A stretch of DNA of 52,231 nucleotides. It comes from Massiliimalia sp964370215 (lineage in GTDB: Bacteria > Bacillota > Clostridia > Oscillospirales > Ruminococcaceae). The notes beneath the pieces were generated by a model that searched no databases, was not told the DNA's origin, and was given only the letters and a program-made list of their open reading frames with translations. A program made the position numbers and the translations under genes. The first letter of the stretch is position 1, and the number at the start of each line of letters is the position of its first letter. Below are positions 39,721 to 49,621 of the stretch, piece by piece. Location: NCBI GenBank assembly GCA_964370215.1, contig CAYJIM010000008.1, positions 1 through 52,231 on the forward strand. Direction: 5' to 3'.

Positions 39721-40560
39721 TTAGTCGCGTTTGCCACCAAACAACAAGTCCCCGTTCATCTGTCTTTTCGGGCCACCACTGCGTGCAATTTCAACAGTAT
39801 CTTGCAATACATTGTGTTTGACCATTTCCACTTCTTGTGTTTGGTCAACCCCTGCTCCTTCTTCTACTTCAGCAACCGCAGTTGTGGTTGTTTCTGCTTT
39901 CACTTCTTCGGTGGTAGGTTTTTGCTCGTAAATACGTTTTTCAATGACCTTTGCTTCTTCGTGACTGCTCTCTTCTTGTGCTTCCACTTCCGGCAGATCC
40001 TTGATCAGATCGATGTGATTGCGATAGAGTTCCAACACTTCCGCTTTGAAGGAAGATACTTTGCGTTGTAGGCGGATGAGGTGTGCTTGTTCTTTGTCGA
40101 TGTCATATTTGCTGTTGCGAATGATGGTATCGACCCCTTGTTGTGCTTCAGAGAGCATACGTTTGGATTCCGACTTTGCTTTCAACAGCAGTTCCTGTGC
40201 AACCGCTTTAGAATCGCCAATCAGTTGTTCCGACTCTGCTTTTGCAAGCGACATGGTTTCGTCCGCTTGTTGTTGCGCACCACTCACCAATTCTTCCGCT
40301 TGTTTTTTGGCATCGTCCGATACTTGCTTACCGAGTTTTTGTGCGCCCAAAAGTGCTTCACGGATGCTATCTTCATCGTTGCGATACTCTTCAATTTTAT
40401 TGACGAGCACTTCCATTTTTTGCATCAATTCGTTTTTTTCTGCCTGTACACTCTCCAATTGCGCGATCACTTCACGCTTAAAACGGTCGACTTCTTCCGG
40501 AGAGTACCCCTTTTTCACTACACCAAATTGTTTGGTTTTCAGTTCATTGATTGTCATCAT
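39721..40560 (-). CDS. divIVA: Cell-division protein DivIVA
   Basis: Coiled-coil scaffold that recognises curved membrane at poles and septa. 279 residues. The N-terminal lipid-binding domain (INELKTKQFGVVKKGYSPEE, about 4-23) is followed by long coiled coils (about 30-180) and a charged C-terminus. AAGGAG precedes two adjacent ATGs; the second is 3 nt further on. It stands in the typical order after ylmH and sepF. Confidence 0.93.
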   Translation of the reverse strand: MMTINELKTKQFGVVKKGYSPEEVDRFKREVIAQLESVQAEKNELMQKMEVLVNKIEEYRNDEDSIREALLGAQKLGKQVSDDAKKQAEELVSGAQQQADETMSLAKAESEQLIGDSKAVAQELLLKAKSESKRMLSEAQQGVDTIIRNSKYDIDKEQAHLIRLQRKVSSFKAEVLELYRNHIDLIKDLPEVEAQEESSHEEAKVIEKRIYEQKPTTEEVKAETTTTAVAEVEEGAGVDQTQEVEMVKHNVLQDTVEIARSGGPKRQMNGDLLFGGKRD

Positions 40561-40573
40561 GATCGCTCCTTTT

Positions 40574-41320
40574 TCAAATGTATTGATTTATCGTGATATG
40601 GTAGCGCCCCTTTTTGGTCATGCGCCCCGGTTGTGCCAACAAAAATTTCCCATGTCCTCGCACTTTTAAAATGTCGCCTTCCACTAGGAGTTTGTCAGAC
40701 TTCAACACCTCTAAATCATTGACAAACACTTTACCCGATTGCAACAACGGCACCACTTTACTGCGACTGAGTTTCAACGCCACAGCAAGGACACTGTCCA
40801 ATCGCATGGAGGAAACGGTACCTGAAATTTCACGGTAATTGCGATGCTGATCCAGCGTAATCGCAGGAATTTCTATCGTTTGTACGCCAACACGTCCCAC
40901 TTTATCGATGGGTAAAATCAGTTCTTTGAGGTGGTCGAGTACAACAAGTTGTGCCACACCCTCTCCAAACAGAATGTCCCCCACCGTTTCTCGCTTGATC
41001 TGCAAGGCCATCAAAGACCCTAAGACGTCCCGATGAGAAATGGTATGATTTTTCGGAAAGGTCATTTGGATAAAGGCGAACGGGTAGTCCAATTGATCCT
41101 CGGTGAGATAATCTGGAAATGCCATCATCACCTTACGTTCCGCATCAGAAAAGCCCCCATAAAAGGCGACTCCGATACGGTGCTTCAAAAGATTGCTTGC
41201 AAGGGTATACTGGTGTCCATCTAAAAAAGCTGTGTGCTTTTCATACCCATCCCGCATCGCAGAATCATAAAGTGATTCCAACTTTGCCAAAAAGAATTCG
41301 TCTATCTTTTGATTTGTCAT
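40574..41320 (-). CDS. YlmH-type S4-domain RNA-binding protein
   Basis: 248-residue protein with the YlmH N-terminal region and a C-terminal S4 domain (VLAVALKLSRSKVVPLLQSG and VEGDILKVRGHGKF, about 180-230). The start overlaps sepF by 4 nt. Homologues bind ribosomal complexes or act in ribosome rescue; genes lie beside divIVA in many Bacillota. Confidence 0.92.
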   Translation of the reverse strand: MTNQKIDEFFLAKLESLYDSAMRDGYEKHTAFLDGHQYTLASNLLKHRIGVAFYGGFSDAERKVMMAFPDYLTEDQLDYPFAFIQMTFPKNHTISHRDVLGSLMALQIKRETVGDILFGEGVAQLVVLDHLKELILPIDKVGRVGVQTIEIPAITLDQHRNYREISGTVSSMRLDSVLAVALKLSRSKVVPLLQSGKVFVNDLEVLKSDKLLVEGDILKVRGHGKFLLAQPGRMTKKGRYHITINQYI

Positions 41321-41796
41321 GAGAAAATTTGTTCAGTCTCGCCCAGCTCTTCCACAACATCCCCTTTGACATCAACATTATTAGAAGTGATGATGTAAGT
41401 ACTTTTCGCTACGCGTTTAGGTTGTCCGTCTTTTGCATAAGCTACTCCACTCAAAAAATCAAACAATTTCTCTCTGACAGGGCTTTTTGCATCTTCCAAG
41501 TTCAAAACCACGGTATGGTTGTCTTTTAAATGATCGGCAATGGTGGTCGCTTCTTCAATTCTAGTGGGTTTTGCAAGCACCACCTGTAAGCTGGATTTTG
41601 CATTGATGTTGATGGAGCCGGTTTTTTTCATGCCGGCGACAGGTGCTTGGGTATTTGGCGATACCGGTTGGCGACGAGGTTGCTCTACCTCATTCTCTTC
41701 TTCTACCTCATCATACTCTTGCTCATCATAATCATCATGTGCCATCCCATCATCATTAAACTGAAAAATTTCTTTCAACTTACTTAAAAAACTCAT
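41317..41796 (-). CDS. sepF: Cell-division protein SepF
   Basis: FtsZ-binding septum protein, 159 residues. An N-terminal amphipathic membrane-targeting helix (MSFLSKLKEIFQF), an acidic linker (about 15-45) and a C-terminal SepF domain (about 65-155, with ADHLKDNHTVVLNLE and FLSGVAYAKDG) are present. Coupled to ylmH. Confidence 0.94.
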   Translation of the reverse strand: MSFLSKLKEIFQFNDDGMAHDDYDEQEYDEVEEENEVEQPRRQPVSPNTQAPVAGMKKTGSININAKSSLQVVLAKPTRIEEATTIADHLKDNHTVVLNLEDAKSPVREKLFDFLSGVAYAKDGQPKRVAKSTYIITSNNVDVKGDVVEELGETEQIFS

Positions 41797-41851
41797 ATAA
41801 ACGAACCTCCAATAAATTTAATATCATTTAAGGGTACTGGTACCCCGAATA

Positions 41852-42547
41852 CTACAAACGCTCACCAAACAAGCCTGTTCCTACCCGTACAATGGTAGAA
41901 CCATAGCCAATGGCAGTCGCATAATCAGACGACATTCCCATTGAAAGAATATCCATAGATCTATTATGGCGGTTTTTCTCCTTGATGTCAATAAAAAGTT
42001 GTTGAATTTCTTGAAAATATCGCTTGGTATCGCCTTTTGGTGGAATACACATCAGTCCACGTAGACGAATATTGTCGAATTTCAACAAATGGTCACACAC
42101 TTCCATGACTTCCTCTTTTCGAAATCCTGCCTTGCTGTCCTCGTTTCCGATGTTGACCTGCAACAGCACGTCCATACAGAGGTGGTGTTTTTTTGCCTGC
42201 TTATCAATTTCAGCCGCCAATTTCACCGAAGACACCGATTGGATCATCTGCACCTTATCGATGATGTATTTGACTTTATTGGTCTGCAATTGTCCGATGA
42301 AGTGTACCTCCACGCCATCCAAGTCATACTGCTCCCACTTTTGCAAAAACTCTTGTACACGATTCTCCCCGAGTAGCGTCACACCACTGTGAATCGCCGC
42401 ATTGATCTTTTCAGGCTCCACCGTTTTGGTGACAGCCATGAGACGCACCGTTTTAGGATCTCTTGAAACCGCAATCGCCGCTTGGTCGATCGCTTGTTGC
42501 AGTGATCCCACACGGTTTTTCATCCGCTCATCGAATGGATTTGCCAT
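41852..42547 (-). CDS. YggS/YlmE-family PLP-binding protein
   Basis: 231-residue alanine-racemase-fold protein that controls PLP and amino-acid balance. PLP lysine lies in LMAVTKTV (about residue 38); TLLGENRVQEFLQKWE and HFIGQLQTNKV follow. No racemase partner domain, as usual. Start at the ATG with GAGGGGAG about 9 nt upstream; it lies inside the last codons of the upstream gene (20-nt overlap). Gene position equals ylmE in B. subtilis. Confidence 0.93.
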   Translation of the reverse strand: MANPFDERMKNRVGSLQQAIDQAAIAVSRDPKTVRLMAVTKTVEPEKINAAIHSGVTLLGENRVQEFLQKWEQYDLDGVEVHFIGQLQTNKVKYIIDKVQMIQSVSSVKLAAEIDKQAKKHHLCMDVLLQVNIGNEDSKAGFRKEEVMEVCDHLLKFDNIRLRGLMCIPPKGDTKRYFQEIQQLFIDIKEKNRHNRSMDILSMGMSSDYATAIGYGSTIVRVGTGLFGERL

Positions 42548-43796
42548 CGTAAAGATCACTCCCCTCTAAGATGATTTCATCGTAGATTTGTAGGTAGGCC
42601 GGATCACTGTCGTTGATGTCGGTGACCACATAGTTGTCCCCTTCATATAAAATATCAACCTTGCGAAACGCCACCAATTTTCCAATGGCAACATAAACGC
42701 CGGGGACAGCTACTATTTTTGTATCGCCGTTTTCATCTTTTTCTTCCTGCTCCACAATACGGAGTGCCTCTTTGGGTACTCGAATGCCTTGACTTTCCGA
42801 AAAGATGAGTGTCGGATTTTCCTGACGCACATCAACGATTTTGGTATTCATATTATTGCTTTTCAAAAGCACAATGGCCTTGTCATCGCCCTCTTCATAC
42901 AGTACTTCCTGCACTGTTACCTTGACACCGCTATCTGCATTGTCCGGAAAGCGAATGGTAATCTCTGTTTTTGGCACCACCCGTTCCATTTCCTTGGCAT
43001 CAAAGAACCCTAAGAAATACCATTCCGAAGAGTCAATCAGTTTACCGATTGTCCCACTGGGGGCTTGTACCGCACGGCTGAGTAGCGTCGTGAGCTCTGC
43101 TGCCGTAAAGTCATCGAGATTTTGTACCATTTCTGGTGTGACGAGTGTTTCATACCCATCCACTTCGCTGGTAAAGTAACCGGCTTCACTCACTGTCACG
43201 ACTTGCCCTTGTCCGGTAAATTGTCCTTGCAAAGTCGCAATTTCTTGATTGACAGCGTCAATTTGTGCGGTCAAATCAAAGGACTGGTCGACAATCAATT
43301 CCTGTTGGATAAGCAGTGAAAACAACTCTAGCTCCACTTGATTGGCAAGGACAAAGTCATCCTGCTGTACCGCATCGGCAAAGGCCACCTGCGTGTCCTG
43401 CAAATCGGTGATAACCTGCTGGGCATTGATATAAATATCCGTTCCATGAGACTGTAGTTCGGTCAAAATTTCAAGTTTTTGTTCCGCTTGTTCAATTTCT
43501 TTGCCGAGCAATAGATCCCCATTGGTCGGATAGATGGTCGCAACGGTTGCACCGGCGGTGACTTTTTGTGCCCCGCTCACTTGATAGGAGACCACACCGG
43601 CTTGTATGTTTTCCACCACCTGCTCACTTTTGATGGCAATCCCCTGCAACTGCACCTGATCGGTGTAAGAGGTGATATAAGCGGTTTCGGTGGGATATGG
43701 TTCATAGGTCATCATATATATTTGGTAGCCAAAATACACAATTGTAAAAAGCGAAAACAAGCCTGCTACAATTTTGAGTAAAATGGAGTTCATCAC
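42528..43796 (-). CDS. HlyD-like membrane-anchored protein in the division cluster
   Basis: 422 residues. One membrane anchor (about 6-28), then a lipoyl/barrel-sandwich-like segment (VQLQGIAIKSEQVV and VVSYQVSGAQKVTAGATVAT), a coiled-coil hairpin (about 98-195) and a second beta region, the arrangement of HlyD/EmrA-type membrane fusion proteins. No transporter gene accompanies it, and its end overlaps yggS. It may be an adaptor for a pump encoded elsewhere or a separate envelope protein linked to division; the cluster position favours the latter only weakly. Confidence 0.75.
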   Translation of the reverse strand: MMNSILLKIVAGLFSLFTIVYFGYQIYMMTYEPYPTETAYITSYTDQVQLQGIAIKSEQVVENIQAGVVSYQVSGAQKVTAGATVATIYPTNGDLLLGKEIEQAEQKLEILTELQSHGTDIYINAQQVITDLQDTQVAFADAVQQDDFVLANQVELELFSLLIQQELIVDQSFDLTAQIDAVNQEIATLQGQFTGQGQVVTVSEAGYFTSEVDGYETLVTPEMVQNLDDFTAAELTTLLSRAVQAPSGTIGKLIDSSEWYFLGFFDAKEMERVVPKTEITIRFPDNADSGVKVTVQEVLYEEGDDKAIVLLKSNNMNTKIVDVRQENPTLIFSESQGIRVPKEALRIVEQEEKDENGDTKIVAVPGVYVAIGKLVAFRKVDILYEGDNYVVTDINDSDPAYLQIYDEIILEGSDLYDGKSIR

Positions 43797-43895
43797 ATCA
43801 TCCTTTCATATCATTTCGGATCGATAAATAAGCGACATATTGTATCCGCAAGTTACATTTTGAATCTAAATAAACTCCTATAGCTTACTATTATA

Positions 43896-44846
43896 TCATG
43901 CTTTGTGCGACTTTTCCAGAATTTTTTTACAATTTTCAATCAGTTCATCAAAAGATTGCAAATCATCAACATATATCCAGTGAATTCGTTGATCCCGACG
44001 AAACCAAGTCAACTGGCGTTTGGCGTAACGACGTGATTCCTGTTTGATTTTGGCGACACATTCCAGTAAGGTTGCCTGCTTTTCAAAGTACGGAAGTAAC
44101 TCTTTGTAACCAATGGCATGAAATGCCGTTTGCAACCGGTAGGTTTTTAATACCGTTTCAGCCTCTTGTAACAGACCTTCCTCCATCATCAAATCAACAC
44201 GCTTGTCGATGCGGTGATATAGCGTTTGTCGATCTCGATAGGTCAGCCCAATGACCGTCGCATCATAGGGAGAAGGAATCGCCTTACTTTCCTCTTTTAA
44301 CTGGGTCAAGGTTTTACCGGTCGTCTCATACGCTTCCATCGCACGCACCAAACGCACGGTGTTGTGCGGATGGATCTCCTTTGCCGCAATCGGATCCAAC
44401 GCGATCAAACGGGCATAGAGTGTCGCCCCATTGTCCGCCTCAGCCTCTTTTGTCAACCGCTCCCGTAACGCATGATCGGGTTGGGTCTTGTCAAACTGCA
44501 CATGATCCAAAAGCGTGCTGTAATAAAGTCCTGTACCGCCGACCAAAATCGGGGTTTTGCCTCTGCTTGCTACCTCGGCGATGACCTCTCTTGCCGCTGT
44601 TGCATAGTCAGACACACTGTAAGAGGCCTCGGGGGAAATGATGTCCATCATATGATGGACAATCCCCTGCCGTTCTTCCAGCGTCGGTTTTGCCGTGGCA
44701 ATGTTGAGTTCCTTGTAAATCTGCATGCTGTCCGCATTTATGATTTCACCATCCAACTGTTTTGCAAGTGCGACCGACAGTGCGGTTTTCCCCGATGCGG
44801 TAGGCCCTACCACCGCAATGAGTGGTATTTTTTTATACTCGTCCAA
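43896..44846 (-). CDS. miaA: tRNA dimethylallyltransferase MiaA
   Basis: Adds a dimethylallyl group to A37 of tRNAs reading UNN codons. 316 residues; P-loop GPTASGKTALSVAL (14-27), NADSMQIY, GGTGLYY (about 103-109). The start is TTG: GAGGTGG lies 9 nt upstream inside mutL and the next Met is past the P-loop. It overlaps mutL by 14 nt, so it is translated from the mutSL message. Confidence 0.95.
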   Translation of the reverse strand: MDEYKKIPLIAVVGPTASGKTALSVALAKQLDGEIINADSMQIYKELNIATAKPTLEERQGIVHHMMDIISPEASYSVSDYATAAREVIAEVASRGKTPILVGGTGLYYSTLLDHVQFDKTQPDHALRERLTKEAEADNGATLYARLIALDPIAAKEIHPHNTVRLVRAMEAYETTGKTLTQLKEESKAIPSPYDATVIGLTYRDRQTLYHRIDKRVDLMMEEGLLQEAETVLKTYRLQTAFHAIGYKELLPYFEKQATLLECVAKIKQESRRYAKRQLTWFRRDQRIHWIYVDDLQSFDELIENCKKILEKSHKA

Positions 44847-46833
44847 ATTTCTTTTCCACCTCGTATTTTGTCATTGCCACACCGACCGGTCTCCCGTGGG
44901 GGCAATGTTTGATGCTGCGATCGTTGTAGACTTGTCTTGCCAGCGCTGCCAACTCCTGTGGGGTGTTGGCGTCATTTGCTTTCATCGCCGCACGACAAGC
45001 CATGGAATGCAGTAGCTCTTCCAAATCGGAAGGGGTGGCATCCATTTTTTTCTGTAGTAGATTATCGGCAATTTCCTCCACCATATCCTGTAGCGAATAG
45101 CGGTGTAGGATCATCGGTGCACCCAGTACAACCACCTCTGCCCCGTGAAAGGAAAGCAAAAAACCCAGTGATTGCACCAACGTGTCCTCCTGTTGCAGTA
45201 CCCCTCGCTCCTCTGCCGACAACGACAGGGTGTGCGGTTGCAGCAGCATCTGACTTTCCTTAAGCGACACCTGCTCTTTCAAGCGATCAAATAAAATGCG
45301 CTCATGTGCTGCGTGTTTGTCTAGCATGACAAACAACTCCCCCACCTCAAACAGAATGTAGGTTTTGAACAATTCGCCAATCAGACGAAGGGGTATCACG
45401 GGTTGTTCTTGAACCGCTGTGACGACAGGGTTTGTTGACGGTGCTGTTTCTACCACCGGTTGTTGCGGTATGCTCGGCATGGGTTTGACCGGTTGTTCCT
45501 CGGGTACCACCGGTGGTGCTTTTGCAACGTGCGGTTTTGTCGGTATCGGTTCCACCGGCGTAGCCGTTACCGGCTTTGCTTTTGGTGCAAAGGATGTGGC
45601 ATCCAAAAACTGAAAGGGGTCTTGTTTTGCCTTTTCCTGCCCATTTCCCTTTGCCACCTCCGCCTGAAATGCTTTGGCGGAGAGGTTGGTGAATCTTTCG
45701 GATTTTGGTGACATCGTTTTCGCTGTTGGTGTGGCCAGTGCAGTGTCCGCCAACGTCATCTGACTGGTGTCTGCCACCGTTTTGGTCGCAAGAACCCGCT
45801 CGGTCACCGCTGTTTTCATCGGTGGAGGGGCTGGCACAAAGAGATCCTCAGCATCCAATGCCGATTTGACCGCAAAGAAAATGGCTTCAAACACCAATTT
45901 TTCTCGGGCAAAACGCACCTCAATTTTGGCCGGGTGTACATTGACATCCACCTGATCAAACGGCAGGTACAACATCAGCACACAACCGGGGAATTTGCCG
46001 ACCATCACCGCATTGCGATAGGCTTCGTCCAATGCCGCAGCACTGGTTCCCGATTTGACGTAACGATCGTTGACAAACAGATATTGTGACATGCGGTTTT
46101 TACGACAGCTGTCGGGGGCTGTGATAAAGCCCTTGACGGCAATGCCCTGATGGGTGTAGTCCACCGCCAGTAGTCCTTTTGCAAAACTGCCCCCCAAAAT
46201 GGCGTAAACAGTCGCACGCAGATCCCCATTACCGGGGCTGTGCAGCACCTGTTTGCCATCTCGCAACAGGCGAAAGGAGATGTGCGGGTGAGAAAGGGCA
46301 ATTTTTTCCACAATACCCTGCACCGCATTCCCTTCGGTGACATCTTTTTTCAAAAACTTCAACCGTGCAGGCATGTTGTAAAACAGGTCCTGTACGACAA
46401 TGGTTGTCCCATTGGCACACCCGATTTCATCGAGGTTTTGATGCACCCCACCGTGTACCGTCATGCAAGTACCCATCGGCGCTGTCGCCACCTTGGTGAT
46501 CAGCTCTAATTTGGAGACGGCACAAATGCTCGCCAGCGCTTCGCCACGAAACCCCAAAGTCGCAATGTTTGACAGATCTTCCGAGGTCCACACCTTACTG
46601 GTGGCATGGCGCAAAAAGGCTGTGGGTACATCCTCTGCTTCGATGCCAATGCCGTTGTCGGTGACACGCAGGTAAGAGATTCCCCCATGGCGAATTTCCA
46701 CCGTGATGGCGGTAGCACCTGCATCGATGCAGTTTTCCAGTAGTTCTTTGATGATAGAGGCCGGCCGTTCGATCACCTCGCCGGCGGCAATCAGTTCCGA
46801 TACAGACGGATCCAACAAACGAATTTTTCCCAT
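44833..46833 (-). CDS. mutL: DNA mismatch repair protein MutL
   Basis: 666 residues. N-terminal GHKL ATPase (LLENCIDAGATAI, DNGIGI, GFRGEALASI), a long Pro/Thr/Lys-rich linker (about 340-475) and a C-terminal endonuclease/dimer domain. The metal-binding endonuclease motif DQHAxxERxxYE appears as D505KHAAHERILFD516; the final acid is Asp instead of Glu. ACRAAMKAN and CPHGRPV complete the site. Starts 15 nt after mutS. Confidence 0.95.
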   Translation of the reverse strand: MGKIRLLDPSVSELIAAGEVIERPASIIKELLENCIDAGATAITVEIRHGGISYLRVTDNGIGIEAEDVPTAFLRHATSKVWTSEDLSNIATLGFRGEALASICAVSKLELITKVATAPMGTCMTVHGGVHQNLDEIGCANGTTIVVQDLFYNMPARLKFLKKDVTEGNAVQGIVEKIALSHPHISFRLLRDGKQVLHSPGNGDLRATVYAILGGSFAKGLLAVDYTHQGIAVKGFITAPDSCRKNRMSQYLFVNDRYVKSGTSAAALDEAYRNAVMVGKFPGCVLMLYLPFDQVDVNVHPAKIEVRFAREKLVFEAIFFAVKSALDAEDLFVPAPPPMKTAVTERVLATKTVADTSQMTLADTALATPTAKTMSPKSERFTNLSAKAFQAEVAKGNGQEKAKQDPFQFLDATSFAPKAKPVTATPVEPIPTKPHVAKAPPVVPEEQPVKPMPSIPQQPVVETAPSTNPVVTAVQEQPVIPLRLIGELFKTYILFEVGELFVMLDKHAAHERILFDRLKEQVSLKESQMLLQPHTLSLSAEERGVLQQEDTLVQSLGFLLSFHGAEVVVLGAPMILHRYSLQDMVEEIADNLLQKKMDATPSDLEELLHSMACRAAMKANDANTPQELAALARQVYNDRSIKHCPHGRPVGVAMTKYEVEKKFGRV

Positions 46834-46848
46834 ACTTTTTCCTTTACA

Positions 46849-49446
46849 CTATCGGTTGATCATTTTTTTCAATTCATATAACAGGTTCAACGCTTCAATC
46901 GGTGTCAAGGTGTCGACGGTGGTCGCTTGTAAACGCTCCTCCACCTGACTGACATACTGTTGAAAGGACGCTTGTGCCGCCGCTTCCGGTGCCTCACGAA
47001 TGACCGTCACGGTATGCTCCTCTTCCAACTGCTTTAAAATTTCCTTGGCACGGTTGACAACAGGGGTTGGAATACCGGCAAGTTTTGCCACCTCAATCCC
47101 TAAGCTATCATCGGCACCACCACGCACAATTTTACGCAAAAAGGTGATGTCATCGCCACGCTTTTTGACGGCAATGTTGTAGTTTTTCACCCCTTGCAGT
47201 TCCTCTTCGAGCGACGTTAATTCGTGATAGTGGGTGGCAAACAGCGTTTTACAACAGAGTTTTTTGTGGGTGGCAAGGTGCTCTACCACCGCTTTTGCAA
47301 TGCTCATGCCGTCAAAGGTAGACGTTCCTCTCCCCACCTCGTCCAAAATGACAAGGCTTTGCGGGGTGGCGGACTTTAAGATGTGCGCCATTTCGCTCAT
47401 CTCCACCATAAAGGTGGACTGCCCTGCCGCCAAATCATCCGACGCCCCCACCCTTGTAAAGATCTGATCCACCACGCTAATCGTGGCGGAGGACGCCGGC
47501 ACAAAACTGCCGATCTGCGCCATGATGACAAGCACTGCCACCTGTCTCATATAGGTGGATTTCCCAGCCATATTGGGGCCTGTAATGACCATCATGCGGT
47601 TGTCTCCACCATCAAGATGGATGTCGTTGGGGACAAAGGGCGCCCCTTTCATCAACTGTTCCACCACAGGGTGTCTGCCATCTTTGATGACAATCGACCC
47701 GTCCACAGTCATATGAGGACAGGTGTATTGGTTGTGTAGCGCCACTTCCGACAGCGCGCAGATAAAGTCTAGCCGTGCGATTGCCTGTGCCGTCTGGCTG
47801 ATGACATCACAACGACCGGCGATATAGCCACGCACTTCTTGAAAAATTTCCGCTTCCAATGCCAGGATTTTATCGTTGGCGGTGAGAATTTTACTTTCCA
47901 ATTCCTTCAATTCTTGGGTGATGTACCGCTCGGCATTGGCAAGGGTTTGTTTTCTGATATAATGCTCCGGTACCAAGTGGGCAAAGGAATTGGTCACCTC
48001 TAAGTAGTAACCAAATACCCGATTGTACTTGATTTTGAGATTTTTGATGCCGGTCTGTTCTCGTTCAGTTTCTTCGATGTTTGCAATGATCGTTTTGCTG
48101 TCATTGCAAAGGGCACGAAGTTCGTCGAGTGTGCTATGAAACCCATCCTTGATGTAACCGCCATCTTTTAGGAGGACAGGGGGCTGTTCTGCAATGGCGT
48201 TGTCCACCAAATTCGCCACATCTTCCAACAGATCCAAATCCCTGTGAATGGCAGATAGGTATTCTTCAGTGTACCCTGCTGTCAACGTTTTGAGGGTCGG
48301 TAGGTTGTTGGCCGTTGCCTCCAACGCACGCAGGTCTCTCGGGGATGCGGTGCCGTACAGCACCCTTGTCATCAAACGCTCAAGGTCATACACGCCGGAA
48401 AGTGCCTGTTGCAGTTCCTGTAATCCAATACTATCCTGCAGCAGTCTTGCAATGGCGTTTTGCCGTTTGGTAATACCGCCAATTTGTAGTAGTGGACGAT
48501 CCAATGCACCACGCAGATAGCGCTTGCCCATCGCTGTTTTGGTACGATCCAACACCCAAAGAAGAGAACCACGCTTCTCATGTCCGCGCATCGTTTCAGT
48601 GATTTCAAGATTTTGTCTTGCCGTCACATCCAAATTGAGAAAGCGTCCCTTTTCACTGTAGGTCACTTTACTCACCCGCTTCGCCCCGTCCGCCTGAATG
48701 CGGTTGAGATACGCGATCAAACCACCCAGTGCCTCAATGAGCAGCGGTTGATCGGGGATGGACAACTCGTCAATTTTTGCAATATTAAAATGAGATCGCA
48801 CAACATCCGCCGCATCAGAAAGACAAATGCTCTCCTGCTCGTAACGACTGCACACGCAGTGTAGCTTTTGTTCCACCAACTGCTGTAACCCCTTGTGAGC
48901 AAAGGCATGGTCATCACAAATGATCTCGCGTGGCAAAAAGGTGGAAAGCTCGGCTGAGAGCTCTTCAAGGATTCCCTTCCCCTCACGAAAAACTACTTGT
49001 GTTTCCCCTGTGGAAATGTCGGTAAAGCAGACAGCAAAGGCTGTTTTTTCCAGTCGGATCGAGGCAATGTAATTGTTTTTTGCGTCCTCTAACAGGTCCT
49101 CTTCGATGACCGTTCCCGGTGTAATGATCCGCACCACCGAACGCTTGACAATCCCCTTGGTCGCACCCGCTTCCTCTGTCTGTTCGCAAATGGCCACCTT
49201 ATACCCCTTTTCGATGAGACGCTTGATGTAGGTGGCGCTTGCATGGTAAGGAATGCCACACATCGGTGCTCGTTCCGGCAACCCACAATCTCTGCCGGTC
49301 AACGTCAATTCCAATTCCCTTGAAATTTCCACCGCATCGTCAAAAAACATCTCATAAAAATCGCCTAGGCGAAAAAACAGCACATGATCTTTGTGTGCCG
49401 CCTTAATTTCCAAATATTGTTCCATCATCGGTGATAGTTTTCCCAT
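46849..49446 (-). CDS. mutS: DNA mismatch repair protein MutS
   Basis: 865-residue mismatch sensor. The mismatch-binding domain has the FYEMF motif (RLGDFYEMFFDD, about 28-39); the ATPase carries GPNMAGKSTYMRQVA and Walker B VILDEVGRGTSTFDG, and the C-terminus ends in the helix-turn-helix and a charged tail. Start at the ATG with GAGGGGAT 6 nt upstream. First gene of mutS-mutL-miaA. Confidence 0.96.
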   Translation of the reverse strand: MGKLSPMMEQYLEIKAAHKDHVLFFRLGDFYEMFFDDAVEISRELELTLTGRDCGLPERAPMCGIPYHASATYIKRLIEKGYKVAICEQTEEAGATKGIVKRSVVRIITPGTVIEEDLLEDAKNNYIASIRLEKTAFAVCFTDISTGETQVVFREGKGILEELSAELSTFLPREIICDDHAFAHKGLQQLVEQKLHCVCSRYEQESICLSDAADVVRSHFNIAKIDELSIPDQPLLIEALGGLIAYLNRIQADGAKRVSKVTYSEKGRFLNLDVTARQNLEITETMRGHEKRGSLLWVLDRTKTAMGKRYLRGALDRPLLQIGGITKRQNAIARLLQDSIGLQELQQALSGVYDLERLMTRVLYGTASPRDLRALEATANNLPTLKTLTAGYTEEYLSAIHRDLDLLEDVANLVDNAIAEQPPVLLKDGGYIKDGFHSTLDELRALCNDSKTIIANIEETEREQTGIKNLKIKYNRVFGYYLEVTNSFAHLVPEHYIRKQTLANAERYITQELKELESKILTANDKILALEAEIFQEVRGYIAGRCDVISQTAQAIARLDFICALSEVALHNQYTCPHMTVDGSIVIKDGRHPVVEQLMKGAPFVPNDIHLDGGDNRMMVITGPNMAGKSTYMRQVAVLVIMAQIGSFVPASSATISVVDQIFTRVGASDDLAAGQSTFMVEMSEMAHILKSATPQSLVILDEVGRGTSTFDGMSIAKAVVEHLATHKKLCCKTLFATHYHELTSLEEELQGVKNYNIAVKKRGDDITFLRKIVRGGADDSLGIEVAKLAGIPTPVVNRAKEILKQLEEEHTVTVIREAPEAAAQASFQQYVSQVEERLQATTVDTLTPIEALNLLYELKKMINR

Positions 49447-49496
49447 CGCCAAATCCCCTCTATTCCATAAAAATCCCAAGTTGCAAATTATATTTT

Positions 49497-49525
49497 ATTG
49501 TACCATTTTTCACGCCGTTTTGCAA
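49497..49525 (-). promoter_or_regulatory. Promoter of mutS-mutL-miaA
   Basis: Minus strand: TTGCAA (49520-49525), 17-bp spacer, TACAAT (49497-49502), 50 nt upstream of the mutS start. Confidence 0.7.
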
Positions 49526-49564
49526 ACTTTTTCCGCACTGTGTGACACCTTTTACTGAAAGGGG

Positions 49565-49597
49565 CAAAAAAAGTGGTAGGCAAATTGCCCACCACTT
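49565..49597 (-). terminator. Terminator after the TM2 gene
   Basis: AAGTGGT-GGCAA type stem of about 13 bp (49571-49583 against 49585-49597 with one G-U pair and a tight loop) followed on the minus strand by seven Ts. Confidence 0.8.
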
Positions 49598-49621
49598 CTC
49601 AATCAAACTGTTGCTTACAGC

